Source of the DNA: Protopterus annectens
Taxonomy: Eukaryota; Chordata; Ceratodontiformes; Protopteridae
Length of the DNA stretch: 64,000 bases
Assembly: GCF_019279795.1 (NCBI RefSeq)
Contig: NC_056729.1
Coordinates: 1,869,720,557-1,869,784,556, forward strand
Direction of reading: 5' to 3'
Positions 44,080 to 55,480 of this stretch are shown here, in pieces (the stretch's first letter is position 1; each line of letters starts with the position of its first letter). A program made the translations under genes and the position numbers. The notes under the pieces are model-generated. The model searched no databases. It was not told the origin of the DNA and saw only the letters and a list, made by a program, of their open reading frames with translations.

Positions 44080-45830
44080 CTGCTGTCCATAAAGGCCACA
44101 GGTGACAAGCAGGGGTGAATTCATGATTTCCCATCTATTGGTCCAAATGTTATTTGAATAGGCTTAAAGAAGAACTCTGTTTCACATAAATGGGGAGTCT
44201 TTTCTAGAAAAAGGGTAATCTCTCAAACACACACCTCTTCCTCCAACATGTTTTGTTCATATAACAGACGAGGTTTAGATGCTTAGATTGGGTAATTCTT
44301 GTGCTGTTTGTCTTGTGAATGTGTAGCATATCCATCAGGGCTGGATCTGAGAAGGCCTTGTAGGCTAGGTATAGATTGCCCCTCAGTAGTCTGTAGGAGA
44401 CTGAGTACAGGGACAAGAGTTTTGGGTTTTCCTCATAGGACATGTTATTTACACCCTGTATTCTTTTAATGCTTTTAATGAGGAATATCTGTGGCCACTA
44501 TAGTTGTTGCAAATGCCTGGTCAGGTACATGCTGGAGAGTGCAGTGTACTCTCAATTATTGGTCTATTGAGGGCTGACCATAGTGGGATTATGATCTTCT
44601 TACATCTAGATGCCTTGCCATAACTTATAACTTGCCCCACATAAAAGGATTTTCTCACCACTATGGACACATGATGATCAAAGTCCAGATTACTGTCAAC
44701 CTGAGTTCTCAAGTCTCTTATCACTGGGTCTACTCTTAGGAGAGTGTTTTCGATGTTGTAATTTGCAGGGATTGTCATATTCTGAAAGAGTATAAATGTG
44801 CATTTTTTGGCATTGAGTATTAGGCTATGTTTTTGGCACCCAGTTAGTTGGCTCTCAGACCCTGCTCAAGGATATCTACATCTTTGGAGGAATAAGTCAT
44901 TGCACCCAACTTGCAGTCATCTGCAGATTTGGTCACCCAAAGACCCTCTATATTTGCTATGACTTCAGAGAAGTTTATTCCAAACAGGAGAGGTCCAAGT
45001 GCTGAGTCCACCACTAGAACAGGACTATGGGTGGAGGTGGATTCCCCCACTCTAACTTCAAGTGTCACATCCATGCTCCATTTGACTATCCATCAGGTGA
45101 CATAGAGATTTATGTCTACATTTTTGAGTTTGTCTATAATACATAAATGAGGTAGTGTGAAGAATGGGTTTACCAGATCAAGGTAGGCAGTATGCACTTT
45201 TTTGCCCATCATCTATGGCTCAAGTGGTCTTCTCAAGGTAGTCCACTGGGCTTAGTAGGTGTGACCTACCCTTGACAAACCCAAACTAGTATGGGTCCAG
45301 TGTTTGAAGATTTCCTATGTAGTTATTAGAGCCATTATAACTTTTTCCATGACCTTGTATATAATACTTGTCCAACGTATGGGTCTGTAGTTCCCTAGGT
45401 CTGTTGATGATACACCTTTATATAGAGGGATGACCGGTCCTGCATTTCCTGGAGACAAAGCCTGGCTGGAGGCTGTGGCTGAATAGACATTGTAGTGGGC
45501 CTGAGGGGTCAATTTTCAATCTAAATAGCAGGCATCCCTGGATGTTATCAGGGCTGATTGCTGTAGTGTGTTTAGCTCTGGAGAGCGCAGTGAGGACTCG
45601 TGCTTTAGTAAGAGTGGGGGGCTAAGTGGTAGTGGGTATTTCCTGGGGAGTAACTAGTCATCATTGAATCATATGGACTCTGTCTTCTGCTTGTGCTTTT
45701 GCTGTTGTGTGACACTTTTCAGTAAAGCTATCATTGTCGACTCTTGTATCTTGGACTTTGGTAGGTACTTTAGCCATTTAACTGTTTCTGTCAAGGCTTT
45801 CCTGTCTGCACTATATGGCTGAGAGGTATT
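44080..45830 (-). pseudogene. CR1 ORF2 fragment, decayed
   Basis: The minus strand gives RT in order: PVIPLYKGVSSTDLGNYRPI (45440-45380), a D-L-V-N-P palm remnant near 45170, SALGPLLFGINFSEV (45015-44970), KSADDCKLG (an SADD form of the active site, 44925), VIRDLRTQVDSNLDFDHHV (44720-44665) and LYSVSYRLLRGNLYLAYKAF (44410-44355). The motif order and words such as HKGG..D..NYRPI and GNLYLAYKA match the 13059 CR1. Frame breaks are numerous. Endonuclease and 3' tail are not clear. Confidence 0.8.
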
Positions 45831-46985
45831 CCTTCAGTTATAACTGAAATGTCATGAAATCACAACAAATGAATGGCTTTTATTGCATGTATATTTCTAT
45901 ATAAATAAATAAACAAGCAAACAGACACACCGGTTCCATGTGAAGCCATAGTTTTATTTAACTGTCTTGTTATATAACTATCATATCTAGACATAGACAG
46001 ATAAAATGTAACAGGTTTTGCAGTCAGTGTACATTTCAGATCGAAGTAAGTGTGATATTTTGTTGCAAGGAGACAATTTTCTGATGAATCACAACAACGC
46101 AAGACATCTATAATACACATTCATTAGATTAAAGAACACCATTGCACATAAAACTAAAATACATAAAAATGGAGAGATCCATGTATACTTGACATAGCCA
46201 CTGTTAAACAGCTTATTTATAGTTATACATTTTACATATGTACATATATACAAATATTTCAGGTGTGAGTAATAATGCCGTTCTTACATGCAAACTGGTA
46301 GTTATAATTGGAGCTCATTTTCATTTCTTATATTTTTCAGCTGCCATCTTGCTTGAATTCTACTTCCGCATTTTGCCAAACTGACATTCTTTCAGAAAAT
46401 GGTATAATTATTTATTCTGTTTGCAATTTTCTGATTGTGAGTTGCACCATGGAGCTCAGGTTGTGATTCAAATGGGTCTGTCCACCTCCCACGTACATGG
46501 TTATTAAACTGAAATTAATAAGTAAACAAGCAGATAAACTGTTATTAGAGAAATTAGGAGAAATAATTAAATGATTTGAAACAGTTTGTTGTTTGTTTTG
46601 TTTTTTTTGTCTGGATGTTGTCCTGTGATGAGTATCTATCTCATAAGAATTGTATGAATGTCCATGCAGTGCTCCTGGTCTACATGTCCTTGGCATCCAT
46701 GTGGACAAGACCTAGCAAGCTACCACTGCCGCTTGCTTTGCAGTCTGTACTTGGCTTTAGAGAAATTTGTTAGCCTACTTTTGCATATGGTCATGGTCTG
46801 ATGATGTCACTCTGGAAGGAGTGCATGAAAGTGGTGGTTTTGGAAATGTTGAATAGCAGGAGTAATACAGCCTACAAAGCAACATCCACACCAGTTTGTA
46901 GGCAACCAGGGGTGGGCACGATCACACAGATGTAGTAACAGTCACTTATCACGCCCATGCCACTCCCCCAGTCATAACTTTTTAA
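45831..46985. other. Unassigned stretch; possible ERV 3' region
   Basis: There are no firm coding motifs. Given the minus-strand ERV to the right, env and LTR sequence could lie here, but I could not find a repeated partner that would prove an LTR. Confidence 0.3.
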
Positions 46986-47390
46986 GTGCAAAGAGTCTAC
47001 CACACTTGCATGCCTGCTGTCATTACATTTGCTTTGACACTGGTACAGTCCCATTTCTGGCATACCATATGTCTCCATGGTGTGTGGTTGCAAGCTGAAG
47101 AGACAACCTTTGAAAAATCAGTTATATTATGCCAGGTTAGACTGTCATTAAGGTCCTTTTCAAATGACACTTCTGGTGCAGGGATGGCAGTCATAAGAAT
47201 CCCTGCCTTAGAATGATGAGGTATATGCCGACATATCCAGTAGTTTGCGTTTAAAGTTTTGGCATATTGCTAAAGGACCAGTAAGAAACTGTTTTCTCTT
47301 GACCAGTTTATAGAAGGAAACAGCAGCAGAAACCAAGCAAGGGTACCTGTTGTCACTGGATTCATCACTGAGTGCTACTGACCTTGACTT
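46986..47390 (-). pseudogene. Possible ERV env-like remnant
   Basis: It follows the integrase end on the same strand. The frame 47194-46997 reads TAIPAPEVSFEKDLNDSLTW, HNITDFSKVVSSACNHTPWR and CQKWDCTSV. It has three N-x-S/T glycosylation-type sites and several Cys, as a surface glycoprotein would. There is no diagnostic transmembrane or fusion segment, so the call rests mainly on position. Confidence 0.3.
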
Positions 47391-47392
47391 TG

Positions 47393-48200
47393 TCACTGGG
47401 CAGATGATTTATCTGTCGCACCTCGATCTCCCTCTATTGGCTGCAATGAGTCATTTGGTGTCCCCACATGGCATGGTCTTCTTGTAATGAGATGAATGGA
47501 TTCCTTGTTGGTAGTCCTGCACACTGAACAGCAGTCAAGGTTTTTAGCAGGTACTGGGAAAGGACCTTTCCACCTCGGGCTGCGTCCGTTCTTCTCCAGG
47601 AAAATTTTTACATAAACCCAATCACCCATTTGTAGTTGATAATAGGGCTGGTCAGGAGGATTTGGTAATGCTACTCTTACTGTTTAATATTACTGCAAAA
47701 TATGAATCAAGTTCTTACAATATGAAACCATGGCATCATCTGACAAGGGTAATTCGGCATGGCCCACTAGAGGGGTAGGTGGAAGAGGCATGGGCCTCCC
47801 CAGTAATATTTCATATGGACTCGACTTCCTGGTGGCATTTATTGAAGCTAAGGGTAGGCCTGCAGGCCACTTTAAGTGTGTTTGAACACAAATCTTTTAA
47901 ATGTTATTCCTAATGGTTCTGTTTACCCTTTGCACTAATCCAGATGACTGTGGATGGTTGGTGCAGTGCAGACTCAAGTTAGTATTAAAAAGTACGCACA
48001 ATCCTTTAAGTAAAGAATTATTGAAATGTGTTCCCTGGTCAGTATTGATATTACATGATATACTTAATCTCTGTATAAAAGCATACTGAAGTTTTTTAAC
48101 TACTGTTAATGCACCAGGTTTGCAACAGGGGTAACATTCCACCCTTGCTGAGAACATACACACCACCAACAAAATAAATTGTAACTTTGTAGCTTTTCTC
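47393..48200 (-). pseudogene. ERV integrase: catalytic core and C-terminal domain
   Basis: The minus strand from 48200 gives ILLVVCMFSARVECYPCCKP, then NTDQGTHFNNSLLKGL (second Asp) and HCTNHPQSSGLVQRVNRTIR. The position of the catalytic Glu (usually V-E-R) is Gln here. After a gap with stops, GDWVYVKIFLEKNGRSPRWK (47629-47570) is the SH3-like DNA-binding C-terminal domain, as in gamma- and epsilon-retrovirus-like elements. The N-terminal zinc part is on the far side of the L2 insertion at 55950-56180. Confidence 0.83.
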
Positions 48201-48206
48201 TTTATC

Positions 48207-49789
48207 CCTGCCTTAGCCTATACATATTGGTTAGGTTCTGTGGCGCCATTTTTTAAATCTACACTCCTTGGTAGCATATCCCCTTGGTCTTCTACGTGGT
48301 GTGCTGTCCCTTGAAGCCTTGTGCTGTGACACGGGCTATCTTTCCAACAGCTACCTAGTACATCTAAAGAATTTCCCAACTGAACTGAAAGAATACCCAA
48401 TTGGTAGAACCTACCCTGGACTACCTAGAAGTGCTTTCTACAGCCTCACTGTGTAGGTGATTACCTACTGATTTTTTACTGTAACATTAACATACTATAT
48501 TGAGTGTTTGTCATATTCCTATTGTTGGGTCAGCACACCCGTGGACCTACCCCGAGGCCATCCATCCCACTCCCCCCCCCTATTTCCCAAGCTAGTTCAA
48601 AGATTAGGTGTAGTTCTCTATGGTTGCCATTAGAGGGAAGCAAAGCACACAGCTTGTAATCCCTGTCTTCTTCTTCTTTCGGCTGCTCCCATTAGGGGTC
48701 GCCACAACAGATCAAGTGTTTCCATTTCTTCCTGTCCTCTGCATCTTGCTCTGTCACACCAACCACCTGCATGTCCTCTCTCACCAGATCCATAAACCTT
48801 ATCTTAGGCCTTCCTCTTTTCCTGTTACCTGGCAGCTTCATCCTTAGCATCTTTTTCCCAATATACTCTGCATCCCTCCTCAGCACATGTCCAAACCAAC
48901 GTAATCTTGCCTCTCTGGCTTTGTCTCCAAACCTTCCAACCTGGGCTGACCCTCTAATATACTTATTCCTATTCCTGTCCATCCTCGTCACACCCAGTGC
49001 AAATCTTAACATCTTCAACTCTGCCATGTCAAGCTCTGACTCCTGCCTTTTTGTCAATGCCACTGTCTCCATCCCATATAACATAGCTGGTCTCACTACC
49101 CTCTTGTAGACCTTCCCTTCCACTCTTACTGGTACTCGTCTGTCACAAATCACTCCTGACACTCTTCTCCACCCGCTCCATCCTGCCTGTACTCTCTTCT
49201 TCACCTCTCTTCCACACTCACCATTACTCTGAATTGTTGATCCCAAGTACTTAAACTCATTCAGCTTTGCCACCTGTACTCCTTGCATCCTCACCATCTT
49301 ACCTATATACTAAACATCTCCAGAGTTGCTGTATGATCCTATTTTCAGCTATCCAAGTTTAACATTATACATAGCTAACACCCCACGAAAGGTAATAGAA
49401 GACATTAACCTATAAGTCAGTTAGGCAGTAAGACAGAACAGCTAGAAAATTAACTTACCTTATCTAAAGATTGCTGCTATATTACTGCTTATTAATTCAT
49501 TTTCCCATAATAAGTAGACAAAAAGGACTCCCCTAGTATTTCAAAGGAATTGGTGTCTCAAAGAAGTGCCACTTACCTGCGCAAAGTCTTGTAAATCATA
49601 GTGTCACTGTAAAACTGATTACCTCCCTGTAATACCTCTACTATGTAGCTCCTTATTTGCTTCATGTGAACCTCTCCTTGCTAACAGTGCAGACCATCCT
49701 CATAGGATAGCTTACTTTTTTGCTTCCCCCTCCACTTCTCCGGAGCTTCTGCACCTCCCACCCCCTCCCTTCTTTTCTGTTTAGCCTTG
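48207..49789 (+). promoter_or_regulatory. L2 5'UTR copy A (spliced form)
   Basis: It starts gccttagcctata, like copy B at 49791, then runs through tggcgccattttttaaatct and actccttggtagcatatccc to gtgctgtcc at 48309. It passes directly into cttgaagccttgtgctgtga at 48310. In copy B those two words are separated by 1577 bases. From 48310 to 49628, apart from an RTE insertion at 48668-49296, it follows copy B 51625-52312 with few differences. The last 160 bases are unlike copy B. The TATA-like word reads tatacata here. Confidence 0.75.
48663..49297 (-). pseudogene. RTE-type LINE, 3' end with long open frame
   Basis: The minus-strand frame (49297-48692, 201 residues, no stop) reads KYLGSTIQSNGECGREVKKR, QAGWSGWRRVSGVICDRRVP, RPAMLYGMETVALTKRQESE, REARLRWFGHVLRRD and RKRGRPKIRFMDLVREDM. 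This is the C-terminal region of RTE-clade reverse transcriptases. The 3' end is gtggcgacccctaatgggag, cagccgaaagaagaagaag, the usual RTE tail with a trinucleotide run. It is absent from the matching place in copy B, so it inserted into copy A. It is 5'-truncated but hardly decayed, hence recent. Confidence 0.88.
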
Positions 49790-49849
49790 CCTTAGCCTAT
49801 AAATATTGGTTAGGTCCTGTGGCGCCATTTTTTAAATCTGCACTCCTTG

Positions 49850-49999
49850 TTTTGAAAGACATGCGTGAATGGGCATGCCTTCGTTGAAGGTTGGGCATTG
49901 AGCTGGCACCTCGGCACCGTAAAAATCGACTGCCAATCATTAGCGGATCGGAGTTCTGCTGTGGCGACCTCTAACTGGGAAAAGCCAAAAGAAAAACAA
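49850..49999 (+). mobile_element. RTE-tailed SINE, 150 bp
   Basis: It inserted into L2 5'UTR copy B with a 9 bp duplication cactccttg (49841-49849 and 50000-50008). Copy A has the uninterrupted target at 48264. The 3' end, tgtggcgacctctaactggg, aaaagccaaaagaaaaac, resembles the RTE 3' end at 48663 (gtggcgacccctaatgggag, cagccgaaagaag). The RTE machinery is therefore the likely mover. The head shows no clear tRNA boxes. Confidence 0.8.
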
Positions 50000-50047
50000 C
50001 ACTCCTTGGTAGAATATCCCCTCGGTCTTCTGCGTGGTCTGCTGTCC

Positions 50048-51624
50048 GTAAGTTTGCTATTTACTCTGTATTTGCTGTGTCCTAATTGTGTGGTCTCTCT
50101 GGGATTTATTAGGCATTGTATAAGTGGAGCAGGTGTTTTCATGTATAACTGCAATTTCAGCTGCTACTCCTAGTGCTACTCATGCGAGGTCTGAGCGTCC
50201 TTTCCCGTGTGGCGTGCCATGGTATTCTCTGACTTAAAATGAGCTATTTTTTATGACTGATAGCCCCTAGGAACAATATAAGATTGCTCAGTCATGAATA
50301 CCTTAGTTATTTTTAATAATTCATCACTTGCAGTGGCTTTTAACAATATTTCCTTCTCAACCTCTACTCTGAGTGAATGCCTACCCTGTAGAACTGCTCA
50401 GATAATAAAGATGAACATTTACCTCCGAGGAGGCTGCAGAAAACACAGCGCAGAGCAGAGTTATTAGCTGTAGCTCTTGTTATATGTGCTCAGACACTTA
50501 GTGATGTTATTTACTTAAATATCGCTCACTTCCAAGTGCTATTTGCAGGTAACTTAGCGCAGAGCACTGTTACCATCTGTAACTCGCTTGAAATGTGTCC
50601 AGGCACATAGCGCTGATACTTAACTATCGTTAATCCTAGGTGATATTTTAGCCATCTGATAAAGCCTTCAGGCACTAAAATAAATGCCTGATCTGCTCAC
50701 AGGGCTTAATGCTTTCCCCTAGTCCTGTCTGCTTCACCAGGATTAGTTACACAATTTAAAAGCATTTGTGCTTTTCAGCAACATTAAATTGGTACTTCTG
50801 GCTTCATGGCTATGACAGAGGTTACTGCCTTCAGCTAAATATCATTGTCCAGGGTGTGCAATCTGTTAACTTTAACTCTTGCTATACAACTTTCTTTCCA
50901 AATCCTATTAGGTACTGCATGTTGTTATCACTACAGGACTACAGTCCGAGCTCCATAAGCTGTTCAAGCAGCAGTAAACGTACAGAGCACAACTGCTGCC
51001 GTTATCTTGTCTGTGCTAATACGCTAGTGAAATAATGTTAACAAAACATATTGGCAGCCTGACGGAGGTTAAATGTGTATATATCCTAGTGCAGTGAATG
51101 CCATAACAGTCCTATACTGTATTTCTTCGTTTGCTGTTGAACTTGTGCTTGCTGAATTTCTGTCTATCTTAGCCTGTATGTATTATTTTTACTAGTTATC
51201 TGTATGAGTATCTAAGTGTTCCACACCTCAAGAATGTTCTTGTAGCAGTGTGTGTATTACGTTGCTTTGCAATTTCTCTGTTTCAGTGAATAGGCATCCT
51301 TGTTTAATGTTCCTGCTCGCTTATAGAGTCTGGCACTGTACGCTGTTGAGATAATTCCACCAGCTAATTTTGCTTAGTAGTTCATCTAAATGTATTGTTT
51401 CACTCACTAAGACTGATGTGTGTTTTATTATTTATTTTTTTTTATTTATGTGCCTTGGTTTTACTATTTTAGCGTCTATATTCTGCCCACAGGTGTTAAA
51501 CTCTAGTGATTCTCTTCCTTCACTCAGCTACTTAAATTCCACACTACCTCACCACCTCTCCTTCCCTCTACTACAAGGACATTAACCAGGCAATCTTCAT
51601 AGTTTTCTCTGTTTTCTCTTACAG
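50048..51624 (+). other. Intron-like segment of the L2 5'UTR
   Basis: The 1577-base segment begins GTAAGT and ends ttttctctgttttctcttacag, a strong donor and a strong acceptor with a pyrimidine tract. Removing it gives gctgtcccttgaagcc, exactly the sequence at 48303-48318 in copy A. It contains no long frame. I infer a true intron of the LINE transcript, or of a gene from which the 5'UTR was captured. Confidence 0.72.
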
Positions 51625-52887
51625 CTTGAAGCCTTGTGCTGTGACATGGGCTATCTTTCCAACAGCTACCTAGTACATCTAAAGAATTTCCCAACTGAAC
51701 TGAAAGAATACCCAATTGGTAGAACCTACCCTGGGCTACCTAGAAGTGCTTCCTACAGCCTCACTGTGTAGGTGATTACCTACTGATTTTTTACTGTAAC
51801 ATTAACATACTATATTGAGTGTTTGTCATATTCTTATTGTTAGGTCAGCACACCTGTGGACCTACCCCGAGGCCACCCATCCTACTCTTTCCCCCCCTAT
51901 TTCCCAAGCTAGTTCAATGATTAGGTGCAGTTCCCTATGGCTGCCACTAGAGGGTATCAAAGCACATGGCTTGTGATCTCTGTAGCTTACCTATATACTA
52001 AACATCTCCAGAGTTGCTGTATGAACCTATTTTCAGCTATCCAAGTTTAACATTATACATAGCTACCCCCCCCCGAAAGGTAATAGAAGACATTAACCTA
52101 TAAGTCAGTTAGGCAGTAAGACAGAACAGTTATAAAACTAACTTACCTTATTTAAAGATTGCTGCTATATTACTGCTTATTAATTCCTTTTCCCATAATA
52201 AGTAGACAAAAATTACTCCCCTAGTATTTCAAAGGAACTGGTGTCTCTAAGAAGTGCCACTTACCTACTCAAAGTTTTGTAAATCGCAGCCTCACTGTAA
52301 AACTGATTACCTCTCAGCACCTCTTAGCTCTGCCCGCTCCGTTCGCCCTACGGGCTCAATCCGCTCCCCTACCCTACCCCCAATCCCACCCATCTCCAGG
52401 GGTCCTAACCTTATACTTCCTAAAACCACACCCTCTCTCCTATCCAACCTATCCCTGGCTCATATCAATTAATTTACCTTAGCCACACCAATCCTTTTAT
52501 AACTTTTCCTTTACTCTCTGTCCTTTACTACCTCTACCTATACTACTTTCGACAATTTCTCTACCCATAGCATTTCTTCTTCTCTACTACCCTACCTTAA
52601 CTTTGCACTACTTTAGACAATTTCTCTACCCACAAAAGTTCTTCACTTCTACTACCCTACCTTATCATTAAACAACTTCTCTACCCATAGCAATAACTGT
52701 AACATTAAACAACTTCTCTACCCATTGCCTTTCTCATTCGTTACCACCATACCTAACTTTATACTACTTGAAGACAACTTCTCTACCTATAGCACTTTTC
52801 TTCTCTACTACCCTACCTTAACTTTATATCTGATACTATTTCATCCTAGCCCTGTCTGGCAGTAATAGTACACATATACATAGTAAT

Positions 52888-53532
52888 ATGCCTACAACAA
52901 CTAAAGCTATCCTAACCATGGTAATACTCTTAGCCACTCTATTACCTCTCCACGCCACTACCTATCTCCTCACCTCTTTTGAAAAGTTGAATTTCTACCA
53001 TTTCAACTACTCTCCTAAACAAACAACTATACATAACAATACCCTTACCCATTCCCAAATAGATATCACTTCCACTTCCTGCTACTTGCTAGTTAAATAT
53101 TATCGACTTACACCCATTAAATTAAACCACCCCACAGTAAAAAAATTGAAATATCTACCTAGCCTTAATTCTAACCTACTTTCTACACTAAAATCCCCCA
53201 CCTTAAAAGATGGTGACATCCACCCTAACCCAGGCACTTCTAATCTCTCTACTATATCAATTCTTTGTACCGCTCCCAACACCCTTACTACCCAGACAAG
53301 TCTCTCTTACTCCTTACAAATAGGTCATCTCAATATCCGCAGTATTAACAACAAAGTTGCCCATCTCCATGCCCTTCTTGGTATTCATTCATTTGACAAC
53401 CTCTATCTTACAGAAACCTGGTTAAAACCCACAACAAAGGATAATGAAATAATTCCCCCAGTGTACAATATACTGAGACATGACAGAGTAAAATGCAAGG
53501 GGGGAGGAGTAGCCCTACTATATAGAAATTAA
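52888..53532 (+). CDS. L2 ORF: hydrophobic N-terminus, 2A-like motif, endonuclease start
   Basis: This frame has 214 residues. Residues 7-28 (AILTMVILLATLLPLHATTY and on) form a hydrophobic, signal-anchor-like segment. Residues 108-116 read DGDIHPNPG, close to the 2A-type D-x-E-x-N-P-G-P. From about 145 the AP endonuclease begins: LQIGHLNIRSINNKVAHL, LYLTETWLKP (catalytic Glu) and KGGGVALLYRN, where the frame ends with a stop at 53530-53532. Endonuclease sequence continues past it in the same clade order (LSNFNTDWNS near 53730, GFNQTITTTTRSNKPNKKET at 53788). The L2 protein is thus interrupted but well preserved. Confidence 0.8.
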   Translation: MPTTTKAILTMVILLATLLPLHATTYLLTSFEKLNFYHFNYSPKQTTIHNNTLTHSQIDITSTSCYLLVKYYRLTPIKLNHPTVKKLKYLPSLNSNLLSTLKSPTLKDGDIHPNPGTSNLSTISILCTAPNTLTTQTSLSYSLQIGHLNIRSINNKVAHLHALLGIHSFDNLYLTETWLKPTTKDNEIIPPVYNILRHDRVKCKGGGVALLYRN

Positions 53533-55480
53533 CTACACATCTCCTCTATACCTTATAACCCACCTCAAGATAGTAAAGTTGAACTAATCTCTAGATTTCA
53601 ATGCAACCCTGGCAAAGCAATATACATACTCTGTATCTACCTACCTTCAGGTAATAACATTACTACAATAGAGGATACCCTATGCTGGATATCTACTACT
53701 TACCCACAAGAAACTATTATTCTAAGCAATTTCAATACTGACTGGAATAGTATCAATACATATAATCCTTCTTCTTATATTAATTTGCATGGCTTTAACC
53801 AAACAATTACCACCACTACTAGAAGCAACAAACCAAACAAAAAAGAAACTATCCTAGACTGGATTCTAATCAATAAACAAGAACATATTTATGAAGTAGG
53901 AACCTTGCCTGATGATGTAAGTGATCGCATGCTTACTTACATCATAAGACAAAAGAATGACATTACCAACACCCCCAATTATAGGATTTTCTGAATCAAT
54001 AAACACTTTAACCCTGTATTATTTCAATCAGAACTTAGTGCCTGTGACTGGAACCCTCTAAAAACTCTCCCTCTTGAAGAGGCTATTATATATTTCAATA
54101 ACAAATTCTTAACAATCCTAGACAGGCATGCACCTAAACAATCTATTAGAATAAAGTCCAAACCTGCCCTCTGGCTCAAAAGATACAAGACAAAAGATAT
54201 TACTTAGAAATAAATCCTGGGCTAAGTGGAGAGCAACCAGAAATACCTCTGAACAACAAACCTTTAGATAGTTGAGAAATGACACAAAAAAGCAATACTC
54301 TCTGACAAAAAAATCTACTATTGTAAATTGCAGCAAATTCACCACAATAATCCACAAAAATTCTGGTCAAGCTTAAATAACCTCCTTCGCACTGGCCACT
54401 CTAGCACTCCTTCCTCTCTAGGGTCAGAAAACAATACCTCCCATCAAACTGCCAATGCCTTTATTACCGTTTTCACAGACACCATACAATCTCTAGCCAG
54501 TCAACTAGCCTCAGACAACTTGGATCTACCTAACTCCCCACCTGATACTCGGCCAACTTTCCAACTACAACCCAACACTACCTCTTATATCCGAAAATGT
54601 ATCCACAAACTTAAGCCTTGTTCCCCCTCTGCCGTCGAGTTACCATCTGAATACCTTCAACAAGCAGCTAAAGTAGTTGCCTATCCTATATCCATCCTGA
54701 TAAACTGCACCATAATCGAAGGAACCATTCCAGATCTCTGGAAAATCTCCCACATTATCCCCTTACATAAAGGAGGTAACTCTAATGACTATTGTAACTA
54801 CAGGCCTATAGCTCTCCTTTCACCAGACTATTAGGAATCACAATTTATAATAACCTCACCTTTGATAATTACATTAATAACACCATTAAATCTGTAAATA
54901 AAAAACTGAGCTCCCTATATAGGACAAAACCCTTCTTACCTCCAACAGCCAGAACTATTATTGCCCGCTCCCATCTAATTTCAACTCTTCTGTATGCAGC
55001 ACCCATTTACACTAATCTAAAAAAAATAATCTTACTAAACTAGCCAACTCCTACAATAGTATTGCTAGATTTGCCACTGGAAACCCATATAGAACTCACC
55101 ACTGTCTTAACCTTCATCAGCTAGACTGGCTCAAACTAAAAAACCTTCTGATACTTTCCCAACTTACCATTGTTCATAGGATATTCTACCAACCTAACAA
55201 CACACCGATACTCAACAACCTTATAGCACCCTATAGGAATTTTAATTACTTACGCTCTTCCAACAAACTTCTAGCTAGCACCGTCAAGTCTAATACCTTG
55301 GCTGGGGACTCCTTGTTCTCCAATACCGCTGGAAAACAATGGAACCTCTTGCCGTCTGACCTAACCTCTCTACCCTCCCTGCCACTCTTTAAACAAAGTC
55401 TCAAGAAACACCTTAAATTTCACTGGCTATGCCCTTGCTGTTACCCAGACTTATCTTCTGGATTTTTCTGCTGCTGTCTC
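53533..55480 (+). pseudogene. L2 endonuclease end and RT with core deletion
   Basis: The endonuclease ends at about 53990 (ETILDWILINKQ, LPDDVSDRM). The RT N-terminal part runs from 54328 (NNPQKFWSSLNNLLRTGHSS) to IIPLHKGGNSNDYCNYRPIA, ALLSPDY at 54834. It then jumps directly to a thumb segment (LGITIYNNLTFDNYI at 54835-54880). The RT palm, including the YADD box, is missing, as the comparison with 62600-62000 shows. The C-terminal part continues to TAGKQWNLLPSDLTSLPSLP and HWLCPCCYPD at about 55320-55450. The copy cannot encode RT. Confidence 0.85.

Larger units (their letters stand above)
49790..52887 (+). promoter_or_regulatory. L2 5'UTR copy B with intron-like segment
   Basis: It begins gccttagcctataaatattg, containing a TATAAATA word about 30 bases before the ctgtggcgcca segment. 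A SINE interrupts it at 49850-49999. Exon-like sequence ends gctgtcc at 50047; GTAAGT...TTACAG follows (50048-51624), then cttgaagcc. From 52313 to 52887 the sequence is pyrimidine-rich, leading to the first long L2 frame at 52888. Confidence 0.7.
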
